Source of the DNA: UBA2965 sp036526135
GTDB taxonomy: Bacteria > Pseudomonadota > Gammaproteobacteria > Pseudomonadales > Azotimanducaceae
Assembly: GCA_036526135.1 (NCBI GenBank)
Contig: DATCZA010000017.1
Location: 1 to 64,000, forward strand
Reading direction: 5' to 3'
Length of the DNA stretch: 64,000 bases
In this document: positions 25,782 through 34,421 of the stretch, piece by piece
Layout: the number at the start of each line of letters is the position of its first letter
Position numbering within the stretch: position 1 is the first letter of the stretch
The notes under the pieces: generated by a model
The model's input: the letters and a program-made list of their open reading frames with translations, nothing else
Databases searched by the model: none
Told to the model about the DNA's origin: nothing
Position numbers and translations under genes: made by a program

Positions 25782-28316
25782 CTAGAGCTCCCGCGCCACT
25801 TCTTTCGTATCGAAGACCTCGATGAGATCACCAACGCGAACATCGTTGTAGTTACGAACGCCGATGCCACATTCCGTACCGCTGCGAACCTCGTTGACGT
25901 CATCCTTGAAGCGCCGCAGCGATTCCAGCTCCCCTTCGTAGATCACGACGTTGTCGCGCAGGACGCGAATGGGTTTGTTGCGATACACCGTACCTTCGGT
26001 GACCATGCAGCCGGCGACCTGACCAAACCGCGGTGAACGGAACACGTCCCGAACCTCGGCGATCCCCACGATCTCCTCGCGCACCTCCGGCGAGAGCATG
26101 CCGGAAAGCACCTGCTTGACGTCGTCGAGAAGCTCGTAGATCACGCTGTAGTAGCGCAGATCCAGCCCTTCCCGCTCGATGATGGCCTTAGCAGAGTTGT
26201 CTGCTCGAACATTGAATCCGAAGACCGCCGCGCCGTAGGTGAGCGCCATGTTCGCGTCGGTTTCGGTGATGCCACCGACACCGGATCCCAGAACGTTGAC
26301 AGCCACCTCCTCGTTACCCATTTCGGTGAGGGCCTGGGTAATGGCTTCGAGGCTGCCGCGCACGTCGGCTTTCAGGACCATCTTGAGAACGCGCTTCTCT
26401 CCGGCTCCCACGTTGGCAAACATGTTTTCGAGCTTGGCAGCGTGCTGCGTCGCAACACGCTGTTCCTGGCTCTTGTCCCGCCGGAACTCGGCGAGCTCCC
26501 GCGCGGTGCGCTCGTCGGTTGCAACCGAGAAATCATCACCGGCTGCCGGGGTCCCGTTGATGCCGAGCACCTCGACGGGAACCGACGGCCCCGCCGCTTT
26601 CACCTGCTCACCCTTGTCATTGAGCATGGCACGAACGCGGCCGTGGCATTCGCCCGCAATGATCACGTCCCCCTGCTTGAGGGTGCCGTTCTGCACCAGG
26701 ACGGTGGACACCGGCCCCCGACCGCGATCGAGCCGCGATTCGATGACGACGCCGCGCCCGGGAGCATCCTCCACGGCCGTCAGCTCCAGGATTTCCGCCT
26801 GCAGGAGCAACGCCTCGAGAAGCTCGTCAATGCCTTCGCCGGAGACCGCCGAGACCTTGACGAACTGAGTGTCGCCGCCCCAATCCTCGGGAACCACTTC
26901 CTTGGCCGCCAGCTCGTTCGTGACCCGGTCCGGGTCGGCGCCTTCGAGGTCCATCTTGTTGATGGCCACGACCACAGGCACGCCGGCCGCTTTGGCGTGC
27001 TGTATTGCTTCCTCGGTCTGGGGCATGACGCCGTCGTCCGCAGCCACGACCAGGATGACGATGTCCGTAACCCTGGCGCCACGAGCCCGCATGGCGGTAA
27101 AGGCGGCATGACCGGGCGTATCGATGAAGCTGATCTTGCCGTGCGGCGTGTCCACGCTGTAGGCGCCGATGTGCTGGGTGATCCCACCAGCTTCGCCGCT
27201 GGTGACCCGAGTCTTGCGGATGTAGTCCAGCAGCGAGGTCTTGCCATGGTCGACGTGCCCCATGACCGTCACCACGGGTGCCCGCTTCGCGGCATCGCCC
27301 TCGATCTGCAGCGAGGCTTCCAGAGCCTGCTCCATGGCATCCTCGTGGATGGGTTTCGGCTTGTGGCCCAGCTCCTCGACGATGAGCGTGGCGGTATCCT
27401 GATCGACGCTCTGGTTGATCGTCGCCATCACGCCCATACCCATGAGCGCTTTTATGACTTCGCCTGCCTTCACCGTCATGCGCTGGGCCAGCTCGCCCAC
27501 CGTGATGATGTCGGGTATCTCGACCTCCCGCGCGATGAAGTCCGTCGGTCGGAATTCCCCGCCCTGCTGCTCGACGGGCATCGGTGCGGGCTGACGACGT
27601 TTGCCACGCCGCTGCGTTTTGAGCGAGAGCTCCCGGCGGCGGCCTTTGCCGTCGCCGAACTCGTCGCGTTTTTCGCCCGGCCGCTCGCGCTCCTTGCCGC
27701 GTACGCGTTTCCCGCCGCGCTCGCTTGCCTGGGCCTTCGCCTGGGCCTCTGCAGCGGCAGCGGCCGCTTTCGCCGCTGAGTCTTCTGCCGGAGCCTCGCC
27801 GGGTTTGGTTTCGCGCGCCTGAAGGTCGGCTTCCTCCTGACGCTTGATCTCCTCTACCCGCTTTTCCTCTTCGGCCTTGCGCTCCGCTTCCTTGCGCCGG
27901 GTTTCCTCTTCGGCCTCTTTGCGAGCGAGTTCCTGCTCCCGAATACGCTGCGCCTCGAGCTCAGACTGGCTGGCCGGCTTTGCCGGCGCTTCTGCCGCCG
28001 CGCCCGCGGTCTCGGCCTCGTCCCGCTTCACATAGGTGCGCTTACGGCGCACCTCGATGTTCACGGTACGGCCCGTCCTGCCCTGGCCGGACTTGAGGGT
28101 TCCGACGGTCTTTCGCTTCAGCGTGATCTTCTTTGGCGCGGCGTCGTCAGATCCGTGGCTGCGCTTGAGGTAGGCGAGCAGCGTCTGCTTCTCCTCTTCC
28201 GTGACCGCCGCGTCGTCGCTGTCGTGTGGAAGCCCGGCATCCTGCATCTGCTTGAGCAGACGGTCTACGGGCGCCCCCACCGTATCTGCGAGTTGCTTGA
28301 CTGTGACTTCCGACAT
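25782..28316 (-). CDS. infB: translation initiation factor IF-2
   Basis: An 844-residue GTPase that places fMet-tRNA on the 30S subunit. It has an N-terminal IF2-N helical domain, then a long charged linker (about 90-250) rich in E, K, R and A. The G domain follows with GHVDHGKTS and INKMDLEG, then domains II-IV. The initiator tRNA that it binds is encoded upstream in the same block (30607-30683). nusA lies 25 bp upstream. Length is in the gammaproteobacterial range. Confidence 0.98.
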   Translation of the reverse strand: MSEVTVKQLADTVGAPVDRLLKQMQDAGLPHDSDDAAVTEEEKQTLLAYLKRSHGSDDAAPKKITLKRKTVGTLKSGQGRTGRTVNIEVRRKRTYVKRDEAETAGAAAEAPAKPASQSELEAQRIREQELARKEAEEETRRKEAERKAEEEKRVEEIKRQEEADLQARETKPGEAPAEDSAAKAAAAAAEAQAKAQASERGGKRVRGKERERPGEKRDEFGDGKGRRRELSLKTQRRGKRRQPAPMPVEQQGGEFRPTDFIAREVEIPDIITVGELAQRMTVKAGEVIKALMGMGVMATINQSVDQDTATLIVEELGHKPKPIHEDAMEQALEASLQIEGDAAKRAPVVTVMGHVDHGKTSLLDYIRKTRVTSGEAGGITQHIGAYSVDTPHGKISFIDTPGHAAFTAMRARGARVTDIVILVVAADDGVMPQTEEAIQHAKAAGVPVVVAINKMDLEGADPDRVTNELAAKEVVPEDWGGDTQFVKVSAVSGEGIDELLEALLLQAEILELTAVEDAPGRGVVIESRLDRGRGPVSTVLVQNGTLKQGDVIIAGECHGRVRAMLNDKGEQVKAAGPSVPVEVLGINGTPAAGDDFSVATDERTARELAEFRRDKSQEQRVATQHAAKLENMFANVGAGEKRVLKMVLKADVRGSLEAITQALTEMGNEEVAVNVLGSGVGGITETDANMALTYGAAVFGFNVRADNSAKAIIEREGLDLRYYSVIYELLDDVKQVLSGMLSPEVREEIVGIAEVRDVFRSPRFGQVAGCMVTEGTVYRNKPIRVLRDNVVIYEGELESLRRFKDDVNEVRSGTECGIGVRNYNDVRVGDLIEVFDTKEVAREL

Positions 28317-28341
28317 GACTCTTTTTCCTCTTCGGGGCGGC

Positions 28342-29859
28342 TTACCCTTCCGCCTCCGCTTCTTCGAACCAGGGCGCGCGGGCCGTCATGATGAGAGCAG
28401 CCGCGGTCTCTTCGTCGACCTCCGGGACGATCTCGATGAAATCGGGCACCGAAAGTTCAGCAAGATCTTCCATCGTGATGATGTCATTGCTGGCCAGCTG
28501 GAACGCCAGGCGTCGCTCCATGCCTTCCATGTTCAGCAGATCGTCCGCAGGCTCCTTTTCGCCGAGCAGCTCCTCACTGGCGATCGCCTTCGTCAGCAGA
28601 GCGTCCTTGGCCCGGTTGCGCAGCTCCTCGACGATCTCCTCGTCGAACCCTTCAATGGCCGTCATCTCCTCGATGGGCACGTAGGCGACCTCGTCGATGG
28701 AGGTGAAACCTTCTTCCACCAGCACGGTGGCGACGTCCTCGTCGACCTCGAGGGCGCGCATGAACTCCTCAATGTAGCGCACGGCCTCCTCTTCCTGTTT
28801 CGCCGCCGCATCCTCTTCCGTCATGATGTTCAGCGACCAGCCGACCAGATCACTGGCCAGACGCACATTCTGCCCGCCGCGGCCGATCGCCTGAGCGAGG
28901 TTGTCCTCGGTGACCGCGATATCCATGGCGTGGGTGTCCTCATCGAGCACGATGGCGGCCACCTCGGCCGGCGCCATGGCGTTGACGGTAAGCTGGGCCG
29001 GGTTGTCGTCCCAAAGAACGATGTCTATCCGCTCCCCGGCCAGCTCACCGGATACGGCCTGCACGCGGGAGCCCCGCATGCCGACGCAGGCGCCTACCGG
29101 ATCGATCCGACCGTCGTTGGTCTTCACCGCGATCTTCGCCCTGGACCCCGGATCCCGCGCCGCGCCCCGTATCTCGATGACGTCCTCGGCGATCTCGGGA
29201 ACCTCCAGCTTGAAAAGCTCGATGAGCATCTTTGGCGAGGTGCGCGTCAGCATGAGCTGAGGTCCGCGATTGTCCGGATTGACCTCGAGCAGAAGCGCGC
29301 GCAACCGGTCACCCACACGAAACGTTTCCCGGGGAATCAGGTGTTCCCGGGTCAGGAGGCCCTCGGCGTTGTTGCCGAGATCTACGATGACGCTGTCACG
29401 CCCGAGTTTCTTCACGGTTCCGTTAACGAGCTCCCCGACCCGCGGCAGGTAAGCTTCGACGACCTGAGCACGCTCGGCCTCACGGACCTTCTGCACGATG
29501 ACCTGCTTGGCCGTCTGCGCAGCGATACGGCCAAAGCCCACCGACTCCACCGGCTCCTCGATCACATCGCCGAGCTGAAGATTCGCATCCCGTTCCCGGG
29601 CTTCCTCCACGGTCAGCTGAGCCGCGGGGTTCCACTCTTCCTCTTCTTCCAGCGCCTCCGGATCCGCCACGGTCCAGACTCTGAACGTCTCGTACTCTCC
29701 AGACTCCCGGTCGATGGCGACGCGGAACTCGGCGTCGTCGTCGTAGCGCTTCTTGGTGGCAGTCGCGAGCGCTGCCTCCACGGCGCCGAAAAGCACGTCC
29801 TTCGGGACGCCCTTCTCGTTGGAGACGGTATCCACCACCAACAACATCTCTTTGCTCAT
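28342..29859 (-). CDS. nusA: transcription termination/antitermination factor NusA
   Basis: 505 residues: N-terminal polymerase-binding domain (about 1-125), S1 domain (about 135-200), two KH domains (RIDPVGACVGMRGSRV and AIGRGGQNVRLAS) and two C-terminal acidic repeats. The two repeats are the gammaproteobacterial form and E. coli NusA has 495 residues. It is needed for pausing, rrn antitermination and autoregulation of its own operon in E. coli. It lies 15 bp after rimP. Confidence 0.98.
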   Translation of the reverse strand: MSKEMLLVVDTVSNEKGVPKDVLFGAVEAALATATKKRYDDDAEFRVAIDRESGEYETFRVWTVADPEALEEEEEWNPAAQLTVEEARERDANLQLGDVIEEPVESVGFGRIAAQTAKQVIVQKVREAERAQVVEAYLPRVGELVNGTVKKLGRDSVIVDLGNNAEGLLTREHLIPRETFRVGDRLRALLLEVNPDNRGPQLMLTRTSPKMLIELFKLEVPEIAEDVIEIRGAARDPGSRAKIAVKTNDGRIDPVGACVGMRGSRVQAVSGELAGERIDIVLWDDNPAQLTVNAMAPAEVAAIVLDEDTHAMDIAVTEDNLAQAIGRGGQNVRLASDLVGWSLNIMTEEDAAAKQEEEAVRYIEEFMRALEVDEDVATVLVEEGFTSIDEVAYVPIEEMTAIEGFDEEIVEELRNRAKDALLTKAIASEELLGEKEPADDLLNMEGMERRLAFQLASNDIITMEDLAELSVPDFIEIVPEVDEETAAALIMTARAPWFEEAEAEG

Positions 29860-29874
29860 AACTTTGGTCGCACC

Positions 29875-30345
29875 TCAGTCATACTGGGGAATAATCCTGG
29901 TGCGCTGAACGCTCTCCAGCGGCAACAGGTACTGTTCATCATCCACCTGCACGATTACGTGTCCGCAGGAATCGTCTTCCTCCAGGCCTGCCAACACCCC
30001 TACGATCCGTTTGCGCCCCTCGAACGGATATACGAGACGGACATCCACGTGCTGGCCGACGTTCGCCGCGTACTGCTCCGCCTTGAACAGGACCCGATCC
30101 ATGCCCGGAGAGGACACCTCCAGCGTATAGCCGCCGGATATCACCTCTTCCACATCCAGAACGTCGCTGACATGTCGGCTCACACGCTCGCAGTCGTCCA
30201 CCGAAACGCCTTCCTCGCGTTCGATGTAGACACGCAGACGCGAATGCCGACCCTGGGAGGCGTACTCGACCCCCCAGATCTGGCAGCCCAGCCCTTCTAC
30301 CGTGGGCGTCAGCAACGCTTCGATCTGTTTCTCCTTCGCATTCAA
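29875..30345 (-). CDS. rimP: ribosome maturation factor RimP
   Basis: 156 residues, the usual length. The motifs QGRHSRLRVYIE and LEVSSPGMDR are diagnostic. It assists 30S maturation. The start is TTG 30345 without a visible Shine-Dalgarno; no better in-frame start exists before the hairpin at 30384-30404. It is the first protein gene of the tRNA-fMet-rimP-nusA-infB unit. Confidence 0.93.
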   Translation of the reverse strand: MNAKEKQIEALLTPTVEGLGCQIWGVEYASQGRHSRLRVYIEREEGVSVDDCERVSRHVSDVLDVEEVISGGYTLEVSSPGMDRVLFKAEQYAANVGQHVDVRLVYPFEGRKRIVGVLAGLEEDDSCGHVIVQVDDEQYLLPLESVQRTRIIPQYD

Positions 30346-30383
30346 CAGCTTGTCAAACGCCGTCAGGCTTTCCTTCAGCCAAT

Positions 30384-30404
30384 AAAAAATGGGCTTACGC
30401 CCAT
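30384..30404 (-). terminator. second intrinsic terminator in the rimP leader
   Basis: On the minus strand a 6-bp stem ATGGGC/GCCCAT closed by a GTAA tetraloop (GNRA type) is followed by six T. It lies 38 nt before the rimP start, so rimP-nusA-infB must be reached by read-through. In E. coli the same leader holds terminators used for NusA autoregulation. The stretch 30405-30556 holds no gene; GCGGG/CCCGC near 30514-30532 could form a further weak stem. Confidence 0.7.
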
Positions 30405-30556
30405 TCTCATACCCGATGCAATTGCGCGAGATCGCTTCTTTCGCATCAGACCACGGGCGGCCCAGCCGGTACGCGGCGGGCCACCTACAAGGATGTCATG
30501 GCGGGTTCATAAGGCCCGCTGCGCCTACGCCGGGAAGACGCGCCCCCCGGCGTAAT

Positions 30557-30602
30557 AAAAAGCCCCTGACCTTTTCGTGCAAAGCACAGGAGGGGCTTTT
30601 AT
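30557..30602 (-). terminator. intrinsic terminator after tRNA-fMet
   Basis: Arms AAAAGCCCCT and AGGGGCTTTT (30558-30567 and 30591-30600) form a 10-bp stem, with an inner GTGC/GCAC stem in the loop. On the minus strand a T-run follows. The start lies only 5 nt after the tRNA 3' end, so it terminates most transcripts from the tRNA promoter and forms the tRNA 3' trailer. Confidence 0.85.
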
Positions 30603-30606
30603 CCTT

Positions 30607-30683
<77 letters not shown>

Positions 30684-30697
30684 TCAGCAAGTGGCGC

Positions 30698-30726
30698 ATT
30701 ATATTGATGGCTCATGCCCCCCGCAA
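30698..30726 (-). promoter_or_regulatory. sigma-70 promoter of tRNA-fMet and the rimP-nusA-infB unit
   Basis: On the minus strand, -35 TTGCGG (30726-30721), a 17-bp spacer and a perfect -10 TATAAT (30703-30698) are followed by a GC-rich discriminator (GCGCCA). Start is expected near 30691, about 8 nt before the mature tRNA. Confidence 0.8.
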
Positions 30727-30802
30727 CCGGTAAATATCGGGCCGCACCACGCAACATCGCGGTTTTAAACGACATTTTTGCCGGGCCGAGCTGGAACGGG
30801 AA

Positions 30803-30889
30803 TGGTGCCGAAGAGAGGACTCGAACCTCCACGGGCGTACGCCCACTACCCCCTCAAGGTAGCGTGTCTACCAGTTTCACCACTTCGGC
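30803..30889 (-). tRNA. tRNA-Leu (GAG)
   Basis: An 87-nt class II tRNA with a long variable arm (TGGGCGTACGCCCG region), encoded CCA and acceptor stem GCCGAAG/CTTCGGC. The anticodon loop CTTGAGG gives anticodon GAG, which reads CUY leucine codons. It lies 8 nt after the secG stop and is probably released from the secG transcript. The secG-tRNA-Leu-tRNA-Met-rimP order is common in gammaproteobacteria. Confidence 0.97.
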
Positions 30890-30897
30890 AGAACCCC

Positions 30898-31254
30898 TCA
30901 AACATCGGGGATGTCGGAATCTACACTTTCCGGTTCCGGAGTCAACTGCTCCGGGACGACAGTTTCCTCAGCAGGAGCCACGCTGGGAACCCCGACCTCG
31001 TCGATAATGGCCGCGCGCTCCTTGGCGGTGTAGGCGAGCCCGAAAGAAATCAGGAAAAAGCCTATGGCCAGCCACACCGTCAGTTTCGTCAGGAACGAAG
31101 CCGACCCGGCACTGCCAAACATGGTGTTGGAGGACCCGCTGCCGAATGCCGCGCCTACGTCCGCGCCACGGCCCTGCTGCAGCAGCACCAGCGCTGCCAG
31201 CGCGATGGCGTCCACAACGAGCAGCATCAACAGAATCGTTTCAAAAGTTGTCAT
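30898..31254 (-). CDS. secG: preprotein translocase subunit SecG
   Basis: 118 residues with two transmembrane helices (about 6-25 and 55-74) joined by the conserved glycine-rich loop (GADVGAAFGSGSSNTMFGSAG). SecG speeds SecYE-A-dependent export. The C-terminal tail is acidic and probably disordered. It is followed by tRNA-Leu and preceded by tpiA (58 bp). Confidence 0.96.
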   Translation of the reverse strand: MTTFETILLMLLVVDAIALAALVLLQQGRGADVGAAFGSGSSNTMFGSAGSASFLTKLTVWLAIGFFLISFGLAYTAKERAAIIDEVGVPSVAPAEETVVPEQLTPEPESVDSDIPDV

Positions 31255-31312
31255 GTGGCACGTTACCGATTTTTCTGCTCACCGCCTGCCCCGGAGCAGG
31301 CCCACTGTTCCG

Positions 31313-32074
31313 TCACCTTCCAGCCGCCGCAGCAACGATCGCCGCGAACCCGTCCGCGCTGAGCGATGCGCCTCCGACCAGCCCGCCGTCGATATCCGGC
31401 TGGGCCATCAGCTCGCCGGCATTATCGGCGTTTACGCTGCCACCGTAGAGAATCCGCATCCCTTCCGCCAGCTTTGCACCGCGCTCGCTCAACGCTTCGC
31501 GAATGACCCGATGCATCTCCTGGGCCTGGCCAGGCGTCGCCGTGCGACCCGTGCCGATGGCCCATACCGGCTCGTAAGCCACTACGCCCCGGGCCACCTC
31601 GGCGATGTCCAATCGCTCCGTGACGGCGGCGAGCTGCCTGCAGACGACCCGCTCGGCCTCCCCGGCTTCGCGTTCCTCGAGCGTCTCGCCCACGCATAGC
31701 ACCGGGGCAAGGCACGCTCGCAACGCGGCGGCATACTTGTCAGCGATCAGGTCGTCCGACTCGCCGAAATACTGGCGCCGCTCGGAATGACCGACCAACA
31801 GCCAGCGACCCCCGACGTCGGCCACCATTTCCGGGGCGACCTCGCCGGTGAAAGCCCCCGAGGACTCCATGTGTGCATTCTGCCCACCGACCTCTATGGC
31901 AGACCCTTCGAAGGCCCGGACCAGCGCGCCGAGATAGGCCGCGGGAGGGAACACGACTACGCTCACCGCATCTTCCACGACCCGGGCCATGAGTTCAGCC
32001 GCGAAACTCCGGACGAACTCGGAAGAGCCGTTCATTTTCCAGTTGCCCGCGACCAGCGGCCTACGTGGGGACAT
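31313..32074 (-). CDS. tpiA: triosephosphate isomerase
   Basis: 253 residues, TIM barrel. It interconverts dihydroxyacetone phosphate and glyceraldehyde-3-phosphate. The catalytic residues are visible: K13 (NWKMN), histidine in VGHSERR and glutamate in AYEPVWAIGTG. ATG 32074 is preceded by GGAGG; the in-frame GTG at 32086 overlaps that ribosome site and is not used as start here. Confidence 0.98.
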   Translation of the reverse strand: MSPRRPLVAGNWKMNGSSEFVRSFAAELMARVVEDAVSVVVFPPAAYLGALVRAFEGSAIEVGGQNAHMESSGAFTGEVAPEMVADVGGRWLLVGHSERRQYFGESDDLIADKYAAALRACLAPVLCVGETLEEREAGEAERVVCRQLAAVTERLDIAEVARGVVAYEPVWAIGTGRTATPGQAQEMHRVIREALSERGAKLAEGMRILYGGSVNADNAGELMAQPDIDGGLVGGASLSADGFAAIVAAAAGR

Positions 32075-32163
32075 GCCGGCCTCCACCTAAGGGCGCGCAA
32101 TCTTATACTTTGGGGCTGACGCAGACAACGCCGCGACCCGGCGCGCCAGCAGCTTGCAAGGCT

Positions 32164-33498
32164 TCAGCCTTCCTGCTGGACCGCGGCGGCAAGATCGTCC
32201 GCAATGGCAGAGACCTCGGCGTGATCTTCGCCTTCGACCATGACCCGGATGACGGGCTCCGTCCCCGAACGCCGAACGAGAATCCGGCCACGCCCGGCGA
32301 GCAGGCGGCTCTTGTCCTTCACCGCCAGCTGCAGCGCCCGCTCATCCGCCGCACGGGACGGGTCGGGTGCAGAAACGTTGACCATGACCTGGGGCAGCTT
32401 GGACATGCCCTGCTTGAGCTGGTGCAGCGGCTGCCCGCTCTGGACGATGGCGGTCAGGACCTGGAGGGCTGCCACGATGGCATCGCCCGTGGTCGTGAGA
32501 TCCAGACACACGATGTGTCCCGACGCTTCACCGCCAAGGGTCCAGCCGCGCTCGCGCAGCATCTCCAGCACGTACCGGTCGCCTACGGCGGCCCGTTCGA
32601 ACGGCACGTTGAGCCCGGCCAGCGCGCGCTCGAGGCCGTAATTGGTCATCAGGGTTCCGACGATGCCCCCATGAAGGGTCCCCTGCGTCGCCCGGTGCTT
32701 GGCAATCACATACAGCAACTCGTCTCCATCGACGATGTCCCCCTGCTCGTCGACCATGATCACCCGGTCGCCGTCTCCGTCGAAGGCGATTCCCAGATGG
32801 GCGCCCTCCTCCGCCACCCGCTCGGCGAGCCGGGCGGGAGCCGTGGCGCCGCAGTTGTCGTTGATGTTCGTGCCGTTAGGGTTCGCCCCGCACACGCTGA
32901 CCTCCGCGCCCAGCTCCTCGAACACGCGGGGAGCGACGTGATAGGTCGCGCCGTGAGCACAGTCGAGCACGATCTTGAGGCCTTTCAGGCGCAGCGCCCG
33001 GTCAACGCTGGCTTTGCAGAACTCGATATAGCGCCCCGGCGCATCGACGAGCCGGTCCGCCTTGCCGAGGCGATCCGAGTCCACGCACGCCATTTCGCGA
33101 TTCAGTTCGGCTTCTATCTCTAGCTCAACGGCATCCGGCAGCTTGTTTCCCGACCCGTCGAAAAATTTGATGCCGTTGTCGCAGTAGGGATTGTGCGAAG
33201 CGCTGATGACGATGCCCGCGTCGGCCCGCAACGTGCGCGTCAGATACGCAACGGCTGGCGTAGGCATGACGGTGAGCAGGCTGACGTTGGCCCCGGCGGA
33301 AACGAGACCGGACTCCAGAACGGACTCGAGCATGTACCCCGATATGCGCGTGTCCTTGCCGATGAGCACGTGGCACTTGCCGCTGCGCGCGAACACCCTG
33401 CCCGCCGCCCAGCCAAGACGCAGACAGAACTCGGGTGTTATGGGAGCGTCGCCAACCCGACCACGAATGCCGTCAGTCCCGAAGTACTTTTTTTCCAT
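32164..33498 (-). CDS. glmM: phosphoglucosamine mutase
   Basis: 444 residues (E. coli 445). It interconverts glucosamine-6-phosphate and glucosamine-1-phosphate for peptidoglycan and LPS precursors. The phosphoserine site is S101 in ISASHNP, the metal loop is DGDGDR and the sugar loop is GEASGH. ATG 33498 gives the family N-terminus MEKKYFGTDGIRG. An upstream in-frame start at 33549 would overlap folP. The gene is followed by tpiA. Confidence 0.97.
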   Translation of the reverse strand: MEKKYFGTDGIRGRVGDAPITPEFCLRLGWAAGRVFARSGKCHVLIGKDTRISGYMLESVLESGLVSAGANVSLLTVMPTPAVAYLTRTLRADAGIVISASHNPYCDNGIKFFDGSGNKLPDAVELEIEAELNREMACVDSDRLGKADRLVDAPGRYIEFCKASVDRALRLKGLKIVLDCAHGATYHVAPRVFEELGAEVSVCGANPNGTNINDNCGATAPARLAERVAEEGAHLGIAFDGDGDRVIMVDEQGDIVDGDELLYVIAKHRATQGTLHGGIVGTLMTNYGLERALAGLNVPFERAAVGDRYVLEMLRERGWTLGGEASGHIVCLDLTTTGDAIVAALQVLTAIVQSGQPLHQLKQGMSKLPQVMVNVSAPDPSRAADERALQLAVKDKSRLLAGRGRILVRRSGTEPVIRVMVEGEDHAEVSAIADDLAAAVQQEG

Positions 33499-33545
33499 CC
33501 CAAGCGCGTCCTTACCAAAACCAAAGCCAGACCAAGGCCCGGTCT

Positions 33546-34421
33546 TCATCCGTGCCCGTGCCAGGCCGTCACCAGCTTCAGCGCATCGGCGGTGAGGCCG
33601 ACGTCGTGGGTCCTCACCACGCTGGCGCCGTGCTCAACGGCGAGCGCGGCTGCCACCGCGCTCATTGCGTCCCGGTCCGTCACCGGACGCTCGGTGAGCG
33701 CACCGAGCATGCTCTTGCGCGAAACGCCCACGAGAACCGGCAAACCGGCGAACCGCAGCCCCTCGAGGTTTCTCAGAAGGGCCAGATTGTGCTCGAGACG
33801 CTTGCCGAATCCTATCCCTGGATCCAGAAGCAAGCGCTGTCTGTCGATGCCTGCTTCATCGCAAGCGCCTACGCGCTCCTCCAGGAATGCCCGCACTTCG
33901 GCAACCACATCCTTATAGACGGGCTCGTTCTGCATGGACCGCGGTTCGCCTCGCATGTGCATGACGCAGGCGGCAGCATCGGCCTCGGCCACCACCTTGC
34001 GCATCCCGGGATCCCGCAGACCGGTCACGTCGTTCACAAGGTGACATCCCGCCTGCAGGGCCAGGCGCGCAACCTCCGGCTTGCTCGTATCTACGGAGAC
34101 GATCGTATCAAGCTCGCTCAGGCGTTCGATGACGGGGATCACACGCGAGCACTCGTCCGCTACCGCCACCGGCAGGGAGCCCGGGCGGGTCGATTCGCCC
34201 CCCACGTCCAGGATGGCGGCGCCCTCGGCGATCATCGCGTGCGCCGCCGCGACCACCCGCTCCACGTCCACTCGGCCACGGCTCATCAGACGCCCGCCGT
34301 CGGAGAAGGAATCAGGGGTGACGTTGAGCACCCCCATGATTCGGGGGTGCTCGAGTTCGAGCTTTCGGCCGCGGCAGAATACCGCGGCCGGGCTGTCAGT
34401 GCTCCCCGGCGGGATCGCCAA
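33546..34421 (-). CDS. folP: dihydropteroate synthase
   Basis: 291 residues, TIM barrel. It condenses p-aminobenzoate with dihydropterin pyrophosphate in folate synthesis and is the sulfonamide target. IMGVLNVTPDSFSDGG is the signature, followed by DVGGESTRPG. The start is TTG 34421 with GGGGAA upstream, overlapping the last 26 bp of ftsH, as often seen. folK is not in this window. Confidence 0.96.
   Translation of the reverse strand: MAIPPGSTDSPAAVFCRGRKLELEHPRIMGVLNVTPDSFSDGGRLMSRGRVDVERVVAAAHAMIAEGAAILDVGGESTRPGSLPVAVADECSRVIPVIERLSELDTIVSVDTSKPEVARLALQAGCHLVNDVTGLRDPGMRKVVAEADAAACVMHMRGEPRSMQNEPVYKDVVAEVRAFLEERVGACDEAGIDRQRLLLDPGIGFGKRLEHNLALLRNLEGLRFAGLPVLVGVSRKSMLGALTERPVTDRDAMSAVAAALAVEHGASVVRTHDVGLTADALKLVTAWHGHG

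Noticed and set aside
28201..30555. A 784-codon plus-strand frame opposite nusA and rimP
   Set aside because: Antisense shadow; the minus-strand proteins are well-known families.
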